From Oceanobacillus polygoni (GTDB lineage Bacteria > Bacillota > Bacilli > Bacillales > Amphibacillaceae): a DNA stretch of 64,000 nt. Position 1 is the stretch's first letter. The number at the start of each line of letters is the position of its first letter. The translations under genes and the position numbers were made by a program. Below, in pieces: positions 36,889 to 46,534 of this stretch. The notes under the pieces are model-generated. The model ran no database searches and was not told the origin of the DNA. It worked only from the letters and a program-made list of their open reading frames with translations. The stretch is taken from NCBI RefSeq assembly GCF_008304605.1, contig NZ_PIJY01000020.1, positions 131,884-195,883 on the forward strand, read 5' to 3'.

Positions 36889-37845
36889 TTAAACTGCGAT
36901 TGGTGCTTTAATACTTGGATGAGGATTGTAATCTACAATCTCAAAATCTGTAAGTTCAAAATCAAAGATGGATGATTTTTCTTGATTTATTTTTAAAGTA
37001 GGAAATGCTCGCACATCACGCTTCAGCTGTGTTTGTATTTGTTCAACATGGTTTGAGTAGATGTGTGCGTCTCCGAGCGTGTGTACAAATTCTCCAACTT
37101 CCAAGTTACATTCATGCGCAATTAAATGTGTTAATAAAGCATAACTTGCAATGTTAAACGGTACGCCAAGGAATACGTCAGCACTACGTTGATACAGCTG
37201 ACAAGACAGCTTTCCATCCGCAACATAAAATTGGAATAACGTATGACATGGCGGTAGTGCCATTTCTGGAAGATCCTCGGGGTTCCACGCAGACACAATA
37301 TGTCTCCTAGAGTTAGGATTATGACGTATGGACTCGATCACTTCTTGTAGTTGATCAATCGTTTCATTGCGTGATGTTTTCCATTTACGCCACTGTTTTC
37401 CGTAAACAGAACCGAGATCACCGAACTCCTTAGCAAATTCCTCATCTTTGCAAATTCTTTCCTTAAATAAATTCATCTGCTCCTGATACAACAGATTAAA
37501 TTCTTCATCCTGTTGACTGCGGATTCCGAAATTTGTCATGTCTGGACCGTTGTATTTTTCACTTTGAATCCATTTTTCAAAGGCCCATTCATTCCAAATA
37601 TTATTGTTATTTTCCAATAAATAGCGGATATTTGTATCTCCTTTTATAAACCAGAGAAGTTCACTTGCAACAAGTCGAAACGGTACTTTTTTTGTTGTTA
37701 ATAACGGAAACCCTTCACTTAAATCAAATCGCATTTGATGTCCGAAAACAGAGTGCGTCCCCGTATTTGTTCGGTCTCCTTTTTTATTGCCATTATCAAG
37801 GATGTGTTGACACAGATCCAAGTAGGCCTGTTCACCTTTTATCAT
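36889..37845 (-). CDS. thyA: Thymidylate synthase (ThyA), long form
   Basis: Methylates dUMP to dTMP with methylenetetrahydrofolate. The catalytic Cys is in [12 protein letters not shown] (about residue 200), followed by [22 protein letters not shown]. From ATG 37845 (TAGGAGTG upstream) the protein is 318 residues. That is about 50 longer than the 264-residue E. coli type because of an insertion around residues 90-140 ([15 protein letters not shown] to [12 protein letters not shown]), as known in the Lactobacillus casei enzyme. The open frame to 37935 is not used. Confidence 0.95.
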   Translation of the reverse strand: MIKGEQAYLDLCQHILDNGNKKGDRTNTGTHSVFGHQMRFDLSEGFPLLTTKKVPFRLVASELLWFIKGDTNIRYLLENNNNIWNEWAFEKWIQSEKYNGPDMTNFGIRSQQDEEFNLLYQEQMNLFKERICKDEEFAKEFGDLGSVYGKQWRKWKTSRNETIDQLQEVIESIRHNPNSRRHIVSAWNPEDLPEMALPPCHTLFQFYVADGKLSCQLYQRSADVFLGVPFNIASYALLTHLIAHECNLEVGEFVHTLGDAHIYSNHVEQIQTQLKRDVRAFPTLKINQEKSSIFDFELTDFEIVDYNPHPSIKAPIAV

Positions 37846-38024
37846 GCTATCACTCCTAACCTCTATATCTCGTGTAGTAACGGTATTAACGTTGAATGTT
37901 ACCATTATAACAGATTTTATTATACAGTAATTCATTGTAGCTGCTTTCTTAACATAATTCTAGACATAAAGCGCGTTAAGATATTATTGGATAAAACAAA
38001 TTATTTACTTGAAAAATCGTTCGT

Positions 38025-38615
38025 TTACCATTCTTGATAAAATTGTTTAAGAAATGCTTCCATATATTGATGACGCTCTTTTGCCAATGCCCTCGCTGTT
38101 TCTGTATGCATCAAATCTTTTAACTTTAAAAGCTTATCATAGAAATGCTGAATTGAGTTCGATTTATTAGTTGGGTGGTATAGGAGTTGTTTATTAGCCC
38201 CGCCATAAGCGAACGTTCTAGCAATTCCAATTGCTCCAATTGCGTCTAGTCGGTCAGCATCCTGAACAATTCGACCTTCTAAAGTGTCTGGTATAGCATC
38301 CCCCTTGCTGAAAGAAACTCCAGAAATGATATGATTAATTGCATGAACTTGGTCTTCGTTTAAAGAAATGGAAGCTAAAAAATTATTCATTTTTTCTACA
38401 GTTTCATTTGGGTTAGGAAACAGCTTCGTATCACCAACATCATGTAACCAAGCAGCCGCTTCACAGAGAAACACATCAGCCTGCTCCGCTTCAGCAATCC
38501 TTCTGGCAATTCGTGCAACACGACGCATATGAAAAAAATCATGACCTGTTTCATCTTCGCGAAACAATGTGAATACGTAATCTCGAATCGTTTCAAGTTG
38601 GTCTGTCTTATTCAT
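38025..38615 (-). CDS. HD-domain phosphohydrolase (YpgQ/YedJ type)
   Basis: A 196-residue protein with HD superfamily metal ligands: His in TGHDFFHMRRV, HD in AAWLHDVGD and Asp in IVQDADRLDAIGAIG. B. subtilis YpgQ of this type hydrolyses nucleoside triphosphates to release pyrophosphate; the substrate here is not certain. Its ATG overlaps the fhs stop (TAATG), which indicates translational coupling to folate metabolism. Confidence 0.85.
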   Translation of the reverse strand: MNKTDQLETIRDYVFTLFREDETGHDFFHMRRVARIARRIAEAEQADVFLCEAAAWLHDVGDTKLFPNPNETVEKMNNFLASISLNEDQVHAINHIISGVSFSKGDAIPDTLEGRIVQDADRLDAIGAIGIARTFAYGGANKQLLYHPTNKSNSIQHFYDKLLKLKDLMHTETARALAKERHQYMEAFLKQFYQEW

Positions 38616-40285
38616 TACGATAACCCCGTAATTTTCCCATTTGCATCCATATCCATGTTTAAAGCAGCTGGTGTCTTAGGTAATCCAGGCATTGTCATTA
38701 CATCACCAGTTAACACGACTATAAAACCAGCACCAATAGAAGCTTTTAACTCCCGTATAGTAATCGTGAAGCCACGTGGTCTACCGACTAATGTTGGATC
38801 ATCAGATAATGAATATTGTGTTTTCGCCATACAGACTGGCAGATTGCCCCACCCTTGCTGCTCAAAGAAAATAATTTGTTTCTTTGCCTTTAGTGATAAC
38901 TCTATATCATCAGCTCCATATACTTTCTGTGCTATTTTTCGAATTTTCGTTTCTAACGTTTCGTTAGAATCGTAAATTCGCGTAAACTCCACTTCAGGGG
39001 TCGCTGTTTTCGCCATAACCTTTTTAGCTAGTTCAATACCGCCAGCACCACCTTTTGCCCATACATCTGCTAATGCAACATCGATATTTCTGGAACGACA
39101 CCAGGACTCAATAAAGTCTGTTTCAGCAATTGTATCCGTTGGGAATTTATTAATAGCAACTACATATGGAAGTCCAAATTGCTCAATTGTATCAATATGT
39201 TTATTTAGGTTTTCCATTCCTGCTTTCAATGCTTCGATATTTTCCGTGTTTAAATCCTTCTTTGATACGCCTCCATGCATTTTTAGTGCTCTAACAGTTG
39301 CTACAATAACAATTGCATCGGGATGGAAATTACCTGCTTGCGTTTTTATATGAAGGAATTTTTCAGCACCTAAATCCGCCCCAAAACCAGCTTCGGTCAC
39401 AACATAATCACCTAGCTTTGCAGCGGTTTTGGTAGCGATTATACTATTACAACCATGTGCAATATTTGCAAAAGGCCCTCCGTGGATGACCGCTGGTGTA
39501 TTTTCAATCGTTTGTACGAGATTTGGTTTGAACGCATCCTTGAGAAGTAATGTTAACGCTCCTTCTACCTCAAGATCTTTCACTGTAACTGGTTGATCAT
39601 CATAAGTATAGCCAATTACAATTTTGGAGAGTCGTGCTTTCAAATCTTCAATGCTATCTGCTAGGCATAAAATCGCCATGATTTCAGATGCGGCTGTTAT
39701 TGTGAAACCTTCCTCTCTTGGGACACCTTGGGTAGCTCCTCCTAGTCCGATTACTATCTGTCTTAGAGATCGGTCATTCATATCAACTACCCGTTTCCAT
39801 TCCACTTTTCTCGGGTCAATATGTAATTGGTTATCGCGATGAATATGATTGTCGATTACAGCAGAGAGCAAGTTATTAGCACTGGTTATCGCATGGATAT
39901 CACTAGTGAAATGGAGATTGATTTCTTCCATTGGAAGTACCTGTGAGTAACCTCCCCCTGCTGCTCCTCCTTTCAGACCCACAACAGGGCCAAGTGATGG
40001 CTCGCGTAGAGCAATAACAGCCTTTTCACCCAACCTATTTAATGCTTGACCTAATCCAACTGTAACCGTTGACTTCCCTTCTCCAGCAGGTGTGGGATTA
40101 ATAGAGGTTACGAGTATTATTTTTCCATTTGGCTCATCTTTTCGTTTCTCTAGTAGTTTATCGGAGAGCTTTGCTTTCGTATAACCATATGGTTCATAGT
40201 CTTCTGCGGTTAAATTAAGTGATTCAGCAATCTCAACAATAGACTTTAATGTTGCTTGTTGCGCAATTTCTATATCTGTTTTCAT
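38615..40285 (-). CDS. fhs: Formate-tetrahydrofolate ligase
   Basis: Makes 10-formyltetrahydrofolate from formate, ATP and tetrahydrofolate. The 556-residue length is normal. The ATP loop [18 protein letters not shown] lies at about 65-82. [21 protein letters not shown], shown in part here, and [22 protein letters not shown] are family signatures. It heads a two-gene unit with the HD hydrolase and is followed, in the genome, by dfrA-thyA on the same strand, making this a one-carbon cluster. Confidence 0.95.
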   Translation of the reverse strand: MKTDIEIAQQATLKSIVEIAESLNLTAEDYEPYGYTKAKLSDKLLEKRKDEPNGKIILVTSINPTPAGEGKSTVTVGLGQALNRLGEKAVIALREPSLGPVVGLKGGAAGGGYSQVLPMEEINLHFTSDIHAITSANNLLSAVIDNHIHRDNQLHIDPRKVEWKRVVDMNDRSLRQIVIGLGGATQGVPREEGFTITAASEIMAILCLADSIEDLKARLSKIVIGYTYDDQPVTVKDLEVEGALTLLLKDAFKPNLVQTIENTPAVIHGGPFANIAHGCNSIIATKTAAKLGDYVVTEAGFGADLGAEKFLHIKTQAGNFHPDAIVIVATVRALKMHGGVSKKDLNTENIEALKAGMENLNKHIDTIEQFGLPYVVAINKFPTDTIAETDFIESWCRSRNIDVALADVWAKGGAGGIELAKKVMAKTATPEVEFTRIYDSNETLETKIRKIAQKVYGADDIELSLKAKKQIIFFEQQGWGNLPVCMAKTQYSLSDDPTLVGRPRGFTITIRELKASIGAGFIVVLTGDVMTMPGLPKTPAALNMDMDANGKITGLS

Positions 40286-40408
40286 TAGCTCTGCTCCTCT
40301 TCCTAGTTATACAACATAGTTTAACCTTTTCTATTACTTTTTTCATTAACAAACTAATTATCGATAAATGTAAAGATTTGATAAATGCAGAATTTAGGAG
40401 TTAATTTC

Positions 40409-40437
40409 TTGACGAGTTGTTCGAAATAAGCTATATT
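40409..40437 (+). promoter_or_regulatory. Strong sigma-A promoter with no annotated gene directly after it
   Basis: TTGACG (40409-40414) and TATATT (40432-40437) with a 17-base spacer. Transcription would start near 40444 and meet a strong terminator about 90 bases later. Confidence 0.7.
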
Positions 40438-40443
40438 AGGGGC

Positions 40444-40540
40444 AAGCAAAGAAGATGTACGGAATCATTGACGAAAAGGCAGCTTCTATAGAAGTGGATG
40501 CAATATGATCCTACACTTCTATAGAAGCTGCCTTTTTTAA
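40444..40540 (+). ncRNA. Candidate small RNA or leader attenuator upstream of the cold-shock gene
   Basis: Between a good promoter and csp lies a 23-base near-perfect stem (40474-40496 with 40514-40536) followed by TTTTTT, a strong terminator with no protein gene upstream on this strand. The resulting transcript would be about 97 nt. A possible 17-codon frame (ATG 40456, ending at the TGA before the loop end) has only a weak ribosome-binding site. Either a free small RNA or a csp leader controlled by read-through fits. No other csp promoter is clearly visible downstream. Confidence 0.55.
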
Positions 40541-40604
40541 TATATTCTGAGTCTATACTTTGTATTAACACGGTTTCACGTGGCATTTTTAGGAGGAATA
40601 GGAT

Positions 40605-40805
40605 ATGGAGAACGGTGTAGTTAAATGGTTCAACGCTGAAAAAGGCTATGGATTTATCCAATTGGAAGAAGGTAATGATGTATTCGTCCATTATTCAGCA
40701 ATCCAAGAAGAAGGCTTCAAATCTTTAGAAGAAGGCCAAGAAGTTACTTTTGAAATTATTGAAGGTGAACGTGGTCCACAAGCCGCAAATGTTGTAAAAA
40801 AATAA
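40605..40805 (+). CDS. csp: Cold-shock protein, CspA family
   Basis: A 66-residue single-stranded RNA/DNA-binding OB fold. RNP1 is KGYGFIQL and RNP2 is [19 protein letters not shown] and GPQAANV complete the family pattern. It carries Gly-Glu-rich acidic replacements, as in Bacillus CspB-like proteins. AGGAGGAATAGG lies before ATG 40605. Terminators occur both upstream (in the presumed leader) and downstream. Confidence 0.95.
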   Translation: MENGVVKWFNAEKGYGFIQLEEGNDVFVHYSAIQEEGFKSLEEGQEVTFEIIEGERGPQAANVVKK

Positions 40806-41135
40806 GCAAAACACATAGAAGTGAAAGCAGTGATCTTAAATGATTACTGCTTTTTTTATTGCCACGTATACTTGGATTTTTTCGCAAAACACATATCATT
40901 ACAATCGGCCTACTTATCCCCTACTACAAGCCTGGGGATTGTCAATAAAAATAGGTATTTATTCATAGTTATTTCACAAACTTTTTATACTTATAAGTTA
41001 GTAAAGCCTTAATTAATATAGTTGCAGGCGTAATTGAACAAATTGTGAAACGTTAGACATTTCACTAATTTCTATTTCTACTTTGTGTATGATGAAAATA
41101 GAGGTAACCGATAACATGATGGGAGGATGATAAGA
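40806..41135. other. Gap between csp and the oxidase operon
   Basis: Holds the csp terminator. The remainder (40860-41120) is AT-rich upstream DNA with GGGAGGATGA just before the next start. No other feature was recognised. Confidence 0.5.
40824..40858 (+). terminator. Terminator of csp
   Basis: AAAGCAGTGATC / GATTACTGCTTT stem (one G-T pair), 6-base loop, T7 run. Confidence 0.88.
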
Positions 41136-41273
41136 ATGAAACAGCATGGGAAAACCCATACGAATGTTGATAAAGAGCCAAATTTGAAAGGAACATTAAT
41201 ATCTGTTGGAGTTTTAGGTTTATTTATTATTATTAGCTGGGTTGCAGTATTTGCAATTTTCCTTTCAAGGTAA
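41136..41273 (+). CDS. Cytochrome c oxidase subunit IIa (45 aa)
   Basis: A 45-residue protein with a charged N-terminus (MKQHGKTHTNVDKEP) and one membrane helix (TLISVGVLGLFIIISWVAVF). It sits 29 bases upstream of the subunit II gene. This size, topology and place match the single-helix subunit IIa of ba3-type oxidases, which replaces the missing first helix of subunit II. GGGAGGATGA precedes ATG 41136. It is easily missed in annotation because of its length. Confidence 0.82.
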   Translation: MKQHGKTHTNVDKEPNLKGTLISVGVLGLFIIISWVAVFAIFLSR

Positions 41274-41302
41274 ATAAGGAATTTAAAAAGGAGTGAGAAA
41301 AG

Positions 41303-41806
41303 ATGCATTTTCATAAGTTTGAAAAAATATGGCTTACATTTGGTATTGGTGCATTAGTACTTTTTTTAGTTATTCTGGGTTACGGTGCTTTCTATCTCGG
41401 AACTCACCCTCAAAGCCATGGTCTAACAATTGATCCTCAAAACGTAGAGGCCCATGAAGCGTTTAAACCAGAAAATTTAGGCCTGACAAAAGTGGATGAA
41501 GACCGATATATCGTCAATGTCGTTGCAAGTGCATTTAATTATGACTTCGGTGTCGATAAGGAAGGTAATGCAGTAAAACATATTGAGATACCAAAAGGGG
41601 CAACTGTTCTATTTCAGGTTGTAACGCCAGATGTTATTCATGGTTTTAATATTGCTGGCACAAATGTAAACATGATGGTCGAACCCGGTTATATCAGTAG
41701 TATGGAGGTTGAAATGAATCAACCTGGTGAGTATACCTTACTTTGTAATGAGTATTGTGGTATTGGTCACCATATGATGTACACAACTGTGGAGGTGTAT
41801 GAATAA
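41303..41806 (+). CDS. cbaB: ba3-type cytochrome c oxidase subunit II
   Basis: A 167-residue protein with one N-terminal membrane helix (about 12-34) and a cupredoxin domain outside the membrane. CuA ligands are His in VIHGFNI and the C-terminal cluster CNEYCGIGHHMM. It is shorter than aa3-type subunit II and has one membrane helix instead of two. Its stop overlaps the subunit I start (TAATG). Confidence 0.92.
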   Translation: MHFHKFEKIWLTFGIGALVLFLVILGYGAFYLGTHPQSHGLTIDPQNVEAHEAFKPENLGLTKVDEDRYIVNVVASAFNYDFGVDKEGNAVKHIEIPKGATVLFQVVTPDVIHGFNIAGTNVNMMVEPGYISSMEVEMNQPGEYTLLCNEYCGIGHHMMYTTVEVYE

Positions 41807-43497
41807 TGGCGCTTCATAATGTCGTATTGCCTAATGAAGACTCTAGACAACTGCTCCCTATTCCCAAAAAAGAAGCAAAACTTTATATGTCTTTTATGTA
41901 TGTAGCATTTATATCTTTATTTATCGGTGGATTAATGGGTCTGTTACAAGTATTAGTAAGGTCTGGAAATTTCACACTTCCATTTGGTATCGGTTACTAT
42001 CAAATTTTAACTGTCCATGGTGTTATCCTTGCGCTTGTACTTACAACATTCTTTATTATTGGGTTTCAGTTTGCTTTAATGAGTAAAACGGTTGGTATGT
42101 CAGATAAGCAGCGTAACCTATCTTGGCTTGCCTTCTGGATTATGACCATTGGTACCATTATGACAGCAATTACTATTTTATTAGGTAAAGCGAGTGTGCT
42201 TTATACGTTCTATGCACCATTAAAAGCTCATCCGGCTTTTTATATCGGTTTGGCTTTCGTTATTGTTGGAACATGGGTTGCTGCGTTTGTAAATTGGCGC
42301 CAGCTTTATCTATGGAAGAAAAAACATCCAGGCGAAAAATCACCATTATTAGCATTTATGGTAACCATTAATATGATCATGTGGTTTATAGCCTCATTGG
42401 GTATTGCAGTTGCGGTACTTGTGCAATTTATTCCATGGTCACTTGGTTATGCGGAAACGATTAATGTGCTCGTAAGTCGAACATTATTCTGGTATTTTGG
42501 TCATCCATTAGTATACTTCTGGTTATTGCCCGCTTATATGGCGTGGTATGCGATAATCCCTAAGATTATTGGCGGTAAATTATTTAGTGATTCATTAGCA
42601 AGATTATCATTTGTGTTATTCCTATTCTTTTCTATTCCTGTTGGGTTTCACCATCAACTAACAGAGCCAGGGATTGATCCGACTTGGAAATTTATTCAAG
42701 TAGTTTTAACATTTATGGTTATTATTCCTAGTTTAATGACGGCATTCTCACTGTTTGCTACATTTGAAATTACTGGTAGACGTAAAGGGTACGGCGGGTT
42801 ATTCGGTTGGTTTAAACATTTACCATGGAAGGATGTTCGTTTCTTCGCACCATTTGTAGGGATGCTCGCATTTATTCCGGGTGGTGCTGGTGGAATTATT
42901 AATGCTTCTCACCAAATGAATACACTTGTCCATAATACGATTTGGGTTACAGGTCATTTTCACCTTACCGTGGCAACGACAGTAATTTTAACCTTTTTTG
43001 GGATTACGTATTGGCTTATCCCACATTTAACAGGGAGAAAGCTTACCAAATCCGTTAATCGTCTAGGTATTATTCAAACGATTGTTTGGGGAATTGGTAT
43101 GTTAATCATGTCAGGAGCGATGCATATCCAAGGTCTCCTAGGTGGACCAAGACGCTCTGATTATTCCGAGTATGGTGGAACAGAACAGGCCGTCACATGG
43201 GGTGCTTATCAAATGGCACAAGCAATTGGTGGCACAATTCTTTTTGTCGGTATTATTCTCATGGTATATATTTTTATCAAGCTAGCCTTTTTCTCTCCAA
43301 AGGGTGATGAAGAATTCCCGATTGCAGAGGAAGAAGAAAATGCTGAGCCGACACCAATGTGGATGGAAAACTGGAAACTATGGGTTGCAATTACGATTGC
43401 TTTAATTCTATTTGCTTACACCATTCCGTTTGTTGATATTATACAGAATTCACCACCTGGATCAGTACCATTTGATTGGCCAATTGGTAATTCCTAA
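41806..43497 (+). CDS. cbaA: ba3-type cytochrome c oxidase subunit I
   Basis: A 563-residue haem-copper oxidase subunit with about 13 membrane helices. The low-spin haem His is in LTVHGVILALV. The Cu(B)/active-site block is FGHPLVYFWLLPAYMAWY, with HHQ (FHHQLTEPG) further on and the HFHLTVATT haem ligands after it. The B-type family lacks the aa3 K- and D-channel motifs, as here. No subunit III or assembly gene follows. Relatives (Geobacillus cbaAB) act as alternative oxidases at low oxygen or high temperature. Confidence 0.93.
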   Translation: MALHNVVLPNEDSRQLLPIPKKEAKLYMSFMYVAFISLFIGGLMGLLQVLVRSGNFTLPFGIGYYQILTVHGVILALVLTTFFIIGFQFALMSKTVGMSDKQRNLSWLAFWIMTIGTIMTAITILLGKASVLYTFYAPLKAHPAFYIGLAFVIVGTWVAAFVNWRQLYLWKKKHPGEKSPLLAFMVTINMIMWFIASLGIAVAVLVQFIPWSLGYAETINVLVSRTLFWYFGHPLVYFWLLPAYMAWYAIIPKIIGGKLFSDSLARLSFVLFLFFSIPVGFHHQLTEPGIDPTWKFIQVVLTFMVIIPSLMTAFSLFATFEITGRRKGYGGLFGWFKHLPWKDVRFFAPFVGMLAFIPGGAGGIINASHQMNTLVHNTIWVTGHFHLTVATTVILTFFGITYWLIPHLTGRKLTKSVNRLGIIQTIVWGIGMLIMSGAMHIQGLLGGPRRSDYSEYGGTEQAVTWGAYQMAQAIGGTILFVGIILMVYIFIKLAFFSPKGDEEFPIAEEEENAEPTPMWMENWKLWVAITIALILFAYTIPFVDIIQNSPPGSVPFDWPIGNS

Positions 43498-43500
43498 ATT

Positions 43501-43546
43501 AAAAATGGAAGAGTCAGCTATATAAACTGTCTCTTCCATTTTTATT
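43501..43546. terminator. Terminator between the oxidase operon and ypsC
   Basis: AAAAATGGAAGAG / CTCTTCCATTTTT stem with an 17-base loop; T runs on both strands. Confidence 0.85.
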
Positions 43547-43591
43547 CAACTCTTTTATTGCAAAAAAAATCTCTTGATACCTCTTCAAGGA

Positions 43592-44728
43592 TTAATCCAT
43601 CTTTATTTTTTCTCCAAAATATTGATAATAATTGGTTTGAATAAATCCATTGAATAGCTTTCTTTTCTTTGTTGCCTGTGCACCGTATTGTTTTTCAAAT
43701 GCTTCAAAGGCTGTAATAATGTAAACGCTCCAGGAAGGATGGTTTTTCATTATATTTCCTAAATCTCGATACATGTTTGCTACTATATCCTCGTCGCCAA
43801 TACGTTGACCATATGGCGGATTACTTATAATATAGCCATTATCCTGCTGCAAAGTTAAATCACTTACTTGCATCTGCTTCCAAGTAATCAGATCTCCCAG
43901 CCCTGCTTCGATTGCATTATCATTTGCAATTTGAATCATTTTATGGTCAATATCGGATCCAGTAATCATCAGTTTTTGGTCATAATTTGCTTTGTCTTCT
44001 GCTTCTTCAAAAGCATCATCCCATAACTTTCTTCGTAATAGCGTCCAATCCTCTGAAGCAAATTCTCGATTGAAACCAGGTGCGATATTTTGCCCAATCA
44101 GTGCTGCCTCAATAGCAATTGTTCCAGATCCACAGAAAGGATCAATTAAAGGATAATCCGGTTTCCAGTTCGTAAGCATGATCAGTGCAGCAGCTAATGT
44201 TTCTTTTAATGGCGCTTCACCTTGTCCTACACGATAACCACGTTTATGGAGTCCTGTACCTGATGTATCGATTGTTAGTGTTACAACATCCTTTAATAAC
44301 GCGACTTCTATTTTATAAAGTGCTCCTGTTTCAGGCATCTTGGTAGCTAGACCATATTTTAGTTTTAATCTTTCAGCAATGGCCTTCTTTACAATTGCTT
44401 GACAGTCAGAAACACTAAACAGTGTTGATTTCACAGATTTACTAGAGACGGGAAATTGACCATCCTCTGCGATATAATATTCCCATGGCAATGCCTTCGT
44501 TGCTTCAAAGAGCTCATCAAATGTTGTAGCCTTAAATTGGCCAACAATTAGTTTAATTCGATCAGCACTGCGAAGCCATAAATTACAGCGTGGTATAGCT
44601 GAAAGTGGTGCTTCAAATATAACTTTACCGTTATCTACAGTTACTTCGTATCCTAATTGTTTTACTTCATGTGCAACTACCGATTCTAGACCCATTGCTG
44701 CGGTTGCGATTAATGTTACTTTTTGCAT
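43592..44728 (-). CDS. ypsC: THUMP-domain RNA methyltransferase (RlmL/YpsC type)
   Basis: A 378-residue rRNA N2-guanine methyltransferase. A THUMP RNA-binding region covers about 45-155. The catalytic domain has DPFCGSGTIAIEAALIG (SAM binding) and the NPPYG motif for exocyclic amine methylation (IISNPPYGQR). B. subtilis YpsC, next to rnpB and gpsB, is the equivalent, and the same order holds here. Confidence 0.9.
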   Translation of the reverse strand: MQKVTLIATAAMGLESVVAHEVKQLGYEVTVDNGKVIFEAPLSAIPRCNLWLRSADRIKLIVGQFKATTFDELFEATKALPWEYYIAEDGQFPVSSKSVKSTLFSVSDCQAIVKKAIAERLKLKYGLATKMPETGALYKIEVALLKDVVTLTIDTSGTGLHKRGYRVGQGEAPLKETLAAALIMLTNWKPDYPLIDPFCGSGTIAIEAALIGQNIAPGFNREFASEDWTLLRRKLWDDAFEEAEDKANYDQKLMITGSDIDHKMIQIANDNAIEAGLGDLITWKQMQVSDLTLQQDNGYIISNPPYGQRIGDEDIVANMYRDLGNIMKNHPSWSVYIITAFEAFEKQYGAQATKKRKLFNGFIQTNYYQYFGEKIKMD

Positions 44729-44781
44729 CCAACTATTCCCTTCGATTTTAAGTTATTCTTAGTTTACCATATTAGTGTGTA

Positions 44782-44989
44782 TTCAAAAAGGAGGATAAAA
44801 AGGACCGAGAGGTTCAAGGCGGTGTAGCTTTGAGTACCGGAACGTATGCAATTAATACGTGAGGAACAGAATAGCAAGCCAACGAGCTTCCACAGGATGT
44901 GGTGACTTCGATGTTCGACACAGGACGTGTCGGTACTTAGTCGAAGGTCTACTGCTCTCGATGTGTCATTTTTACCGGACTTTTTCGAA
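44782..44989. repeat. Multi-hairpin element with terminal inverted repeats, next to rnpB
   Basis: About 208 bases. Imperfect terminal inverted repeats (44782-44805 and 44965-44989) enclose CGAGAG/CTCTCG arms (44806-44811, 44955-44960). Inside are at least four hairpins: GGTTCAAGGC with GCTTTGAGTACC (44811-44838), ACGTAT/ATACGT (44842-44860), CCACAGGATGTGG (44890-44902), and CGACAC-AGGAC-GTGTCG (44916-44932) within CTTCGA/TCGAAG arms (44906-44911, 44941-44946). There is no coding frame of note. It could be a MITE/REP-like repeat or a structured RNA. Confidence 0.65.
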
Positions 44990-45010
44990 AAACCTATAGA
45001 ACATAAAAAT

Positions 45011-45052
45011 TAAAAAAACCTTTCCTCTACCGACATCGGCCAAGAAAGGTTT
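45011..45052 (-). terminator. Terminator of rnpB
   Basis: On the minus strand AAACCTTTCTT / AGGAAAGGTTT stem followed by TTTTTTAATTTTT, directly after the 3' end of RNase P RNA. Confidence 0.88.
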
Positions 45053-45067
45053 CTATTCGTATTCAGA

Positions 45068-45456
45068 CCATTAAATGCTCGATAAGCCATGTTCTGTACC
45101 ATTGTACTGCAAACGGTGGTCAACCTCGTACTCCGGATGTAATCATCTATCTACAAGATCATACTTGTCCCTCTTTCGGTTGAATTCCCTACTAAAGGAT
45201 GCCCCTACCATTATTTGGGTTGCTCACTCGCGGGGTTTACCTCGTTCCACCTGAAATGTTTCCACTCCAGCTACGTCACTGTGGCACTTTCAAGAATAAT
45301 TCCATATCACGAATGACTTAGGAATGTCTTCTGCCGTTAGCGTAAAAGCTACCTTGACTTATGAATTCATCAAGCACGAACACTACAAACATCTCAGTTT
45401 GTGTGAGCATGGACTTTCCTCTGCATTTGCATGCAGCGATTACTTGAGCATTTAAT
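45068..45456 (-). ncRNA. rnpB: RNase P RNA, class B
   Basis: Catalytic RNA that matures tRNA 5' ends. On the minus strand the universally conserved blocks are present: GAGGAAAGTCCATGCTC near the 5' end, ACGGCAGAAG, GAAAGTGCCACAGTGACG, GGTGGAACGAGGTAAACCCC, TGGTAGGGG and AGTACGAGG with the closing ACAGAACATGGCTTA. P1 forms between TAAATGCTC (5') and GAGCATTTA (3'). The length of about 389 and the Bacillus-type P10.1/P15.1 regions indicate class B. The ends are placed by the P1 helix and may be off by a few bases. Confidence 0.95.
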
Positions 45457-45542
45457 TACCGTACGTATAAGAATAGCATACTTCTAAACATTTTTCAATG
45501 GCTGAGAAAAAAACAGCTGCAAAACCATATTGAATCAGGTAA

Positions 45543-45851
45543 CTATTCACCAGATTCAACGAATTTTTTACCGAAAACCGCTTTTTCCAAGTTAGATAAA
45601 CGTTTTAATACATCATAATTCACTTGACTAGTAGCTTGTGGGGCTCTCGTTCTTGTTTGGTCAGTAGAATTTTTTCTAAGCTTTTCATTCTCAGCCTGCA
45701 ATCGATCGATTTCTTGTTTATACAAATCATAATCTTGTATGATAACATCAAGGAATTCATCAACCTCTTCTTGGTTATATCCACGCATTGCTGTTTTAAA
45801 GTCTTTCTCCAAAATATCTTTCCCACTAAGTTGAACTCGATTTATACTCAT
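45543..45851 (-). CDS. gpsB: Cell division protein GpsB
   Basis: A 102-residue DivIVA-like coiled-coil protein that moves with PBP1 between lateral and septal sites. The N-terminal domain MSINRVQLSGKDILEKDFK, then RGYNQEEVDEFLDVIIQDYD, binds membrane and PBP tails. A coiled coil extends to about residue 65, and the C-terminal SNLEKAVFGKKF drives trimerisation. It precedes rnpB, as in B. subtilis. Its partner PBP1 (ponA) is encoded at 48.4 kb. Confidence 0.93.
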   Translation of the reverse strand: MSINRVQLSGKDILEKDFKTAMRGYNQEEVDEFLDVIIQDYDLYKQEIDRLQAENEKLRKNSTDQTRTRAPQATSQVNYDVLKRLSNLEKAVFGKKFVESGE

Positions 45852-45965
45852 CTCATCACCTCATGATCTTCATCTATACTATTTTTAATAGAATTATTTA
45901 GGTTCAATTATAAATGTATGAATCAAAAGAAGCTTTATTACCGAAATTATACTCTTATTATACCA

Positions 45966-46000
45966 TAAAAAAGGAAACTGAATATCAGTCTCCTTTATTT
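45966..46000 (-). terminator. Terminator of cdd
   Basis: AAAGGAGACTG / CAGTTTCCTTT stem (minus strand, one mismatch) followed by a T run. Confidence 0.75.
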
Positions 46001-46047
46001 TTTCATAAATAAGGAAAGAATGACTACTTTTGGTTAAGATATAATTT

Positions 46048-46515
<468 letters not shown>

Positions 46516-46534
46516 TTATTTTGATAAAGAAATC

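Noticed and set aside
40286..40400. Riboswitch upstream of fhs
   Set aside because: No conserved tetrahydrofolate riboswitch core or other paired structure could be recognised.
40431..40691. Minus-strand frame across the small transcript and csp
   Set aside because: Antisense to csp; explained by the symmetric terminator and the csp codons.
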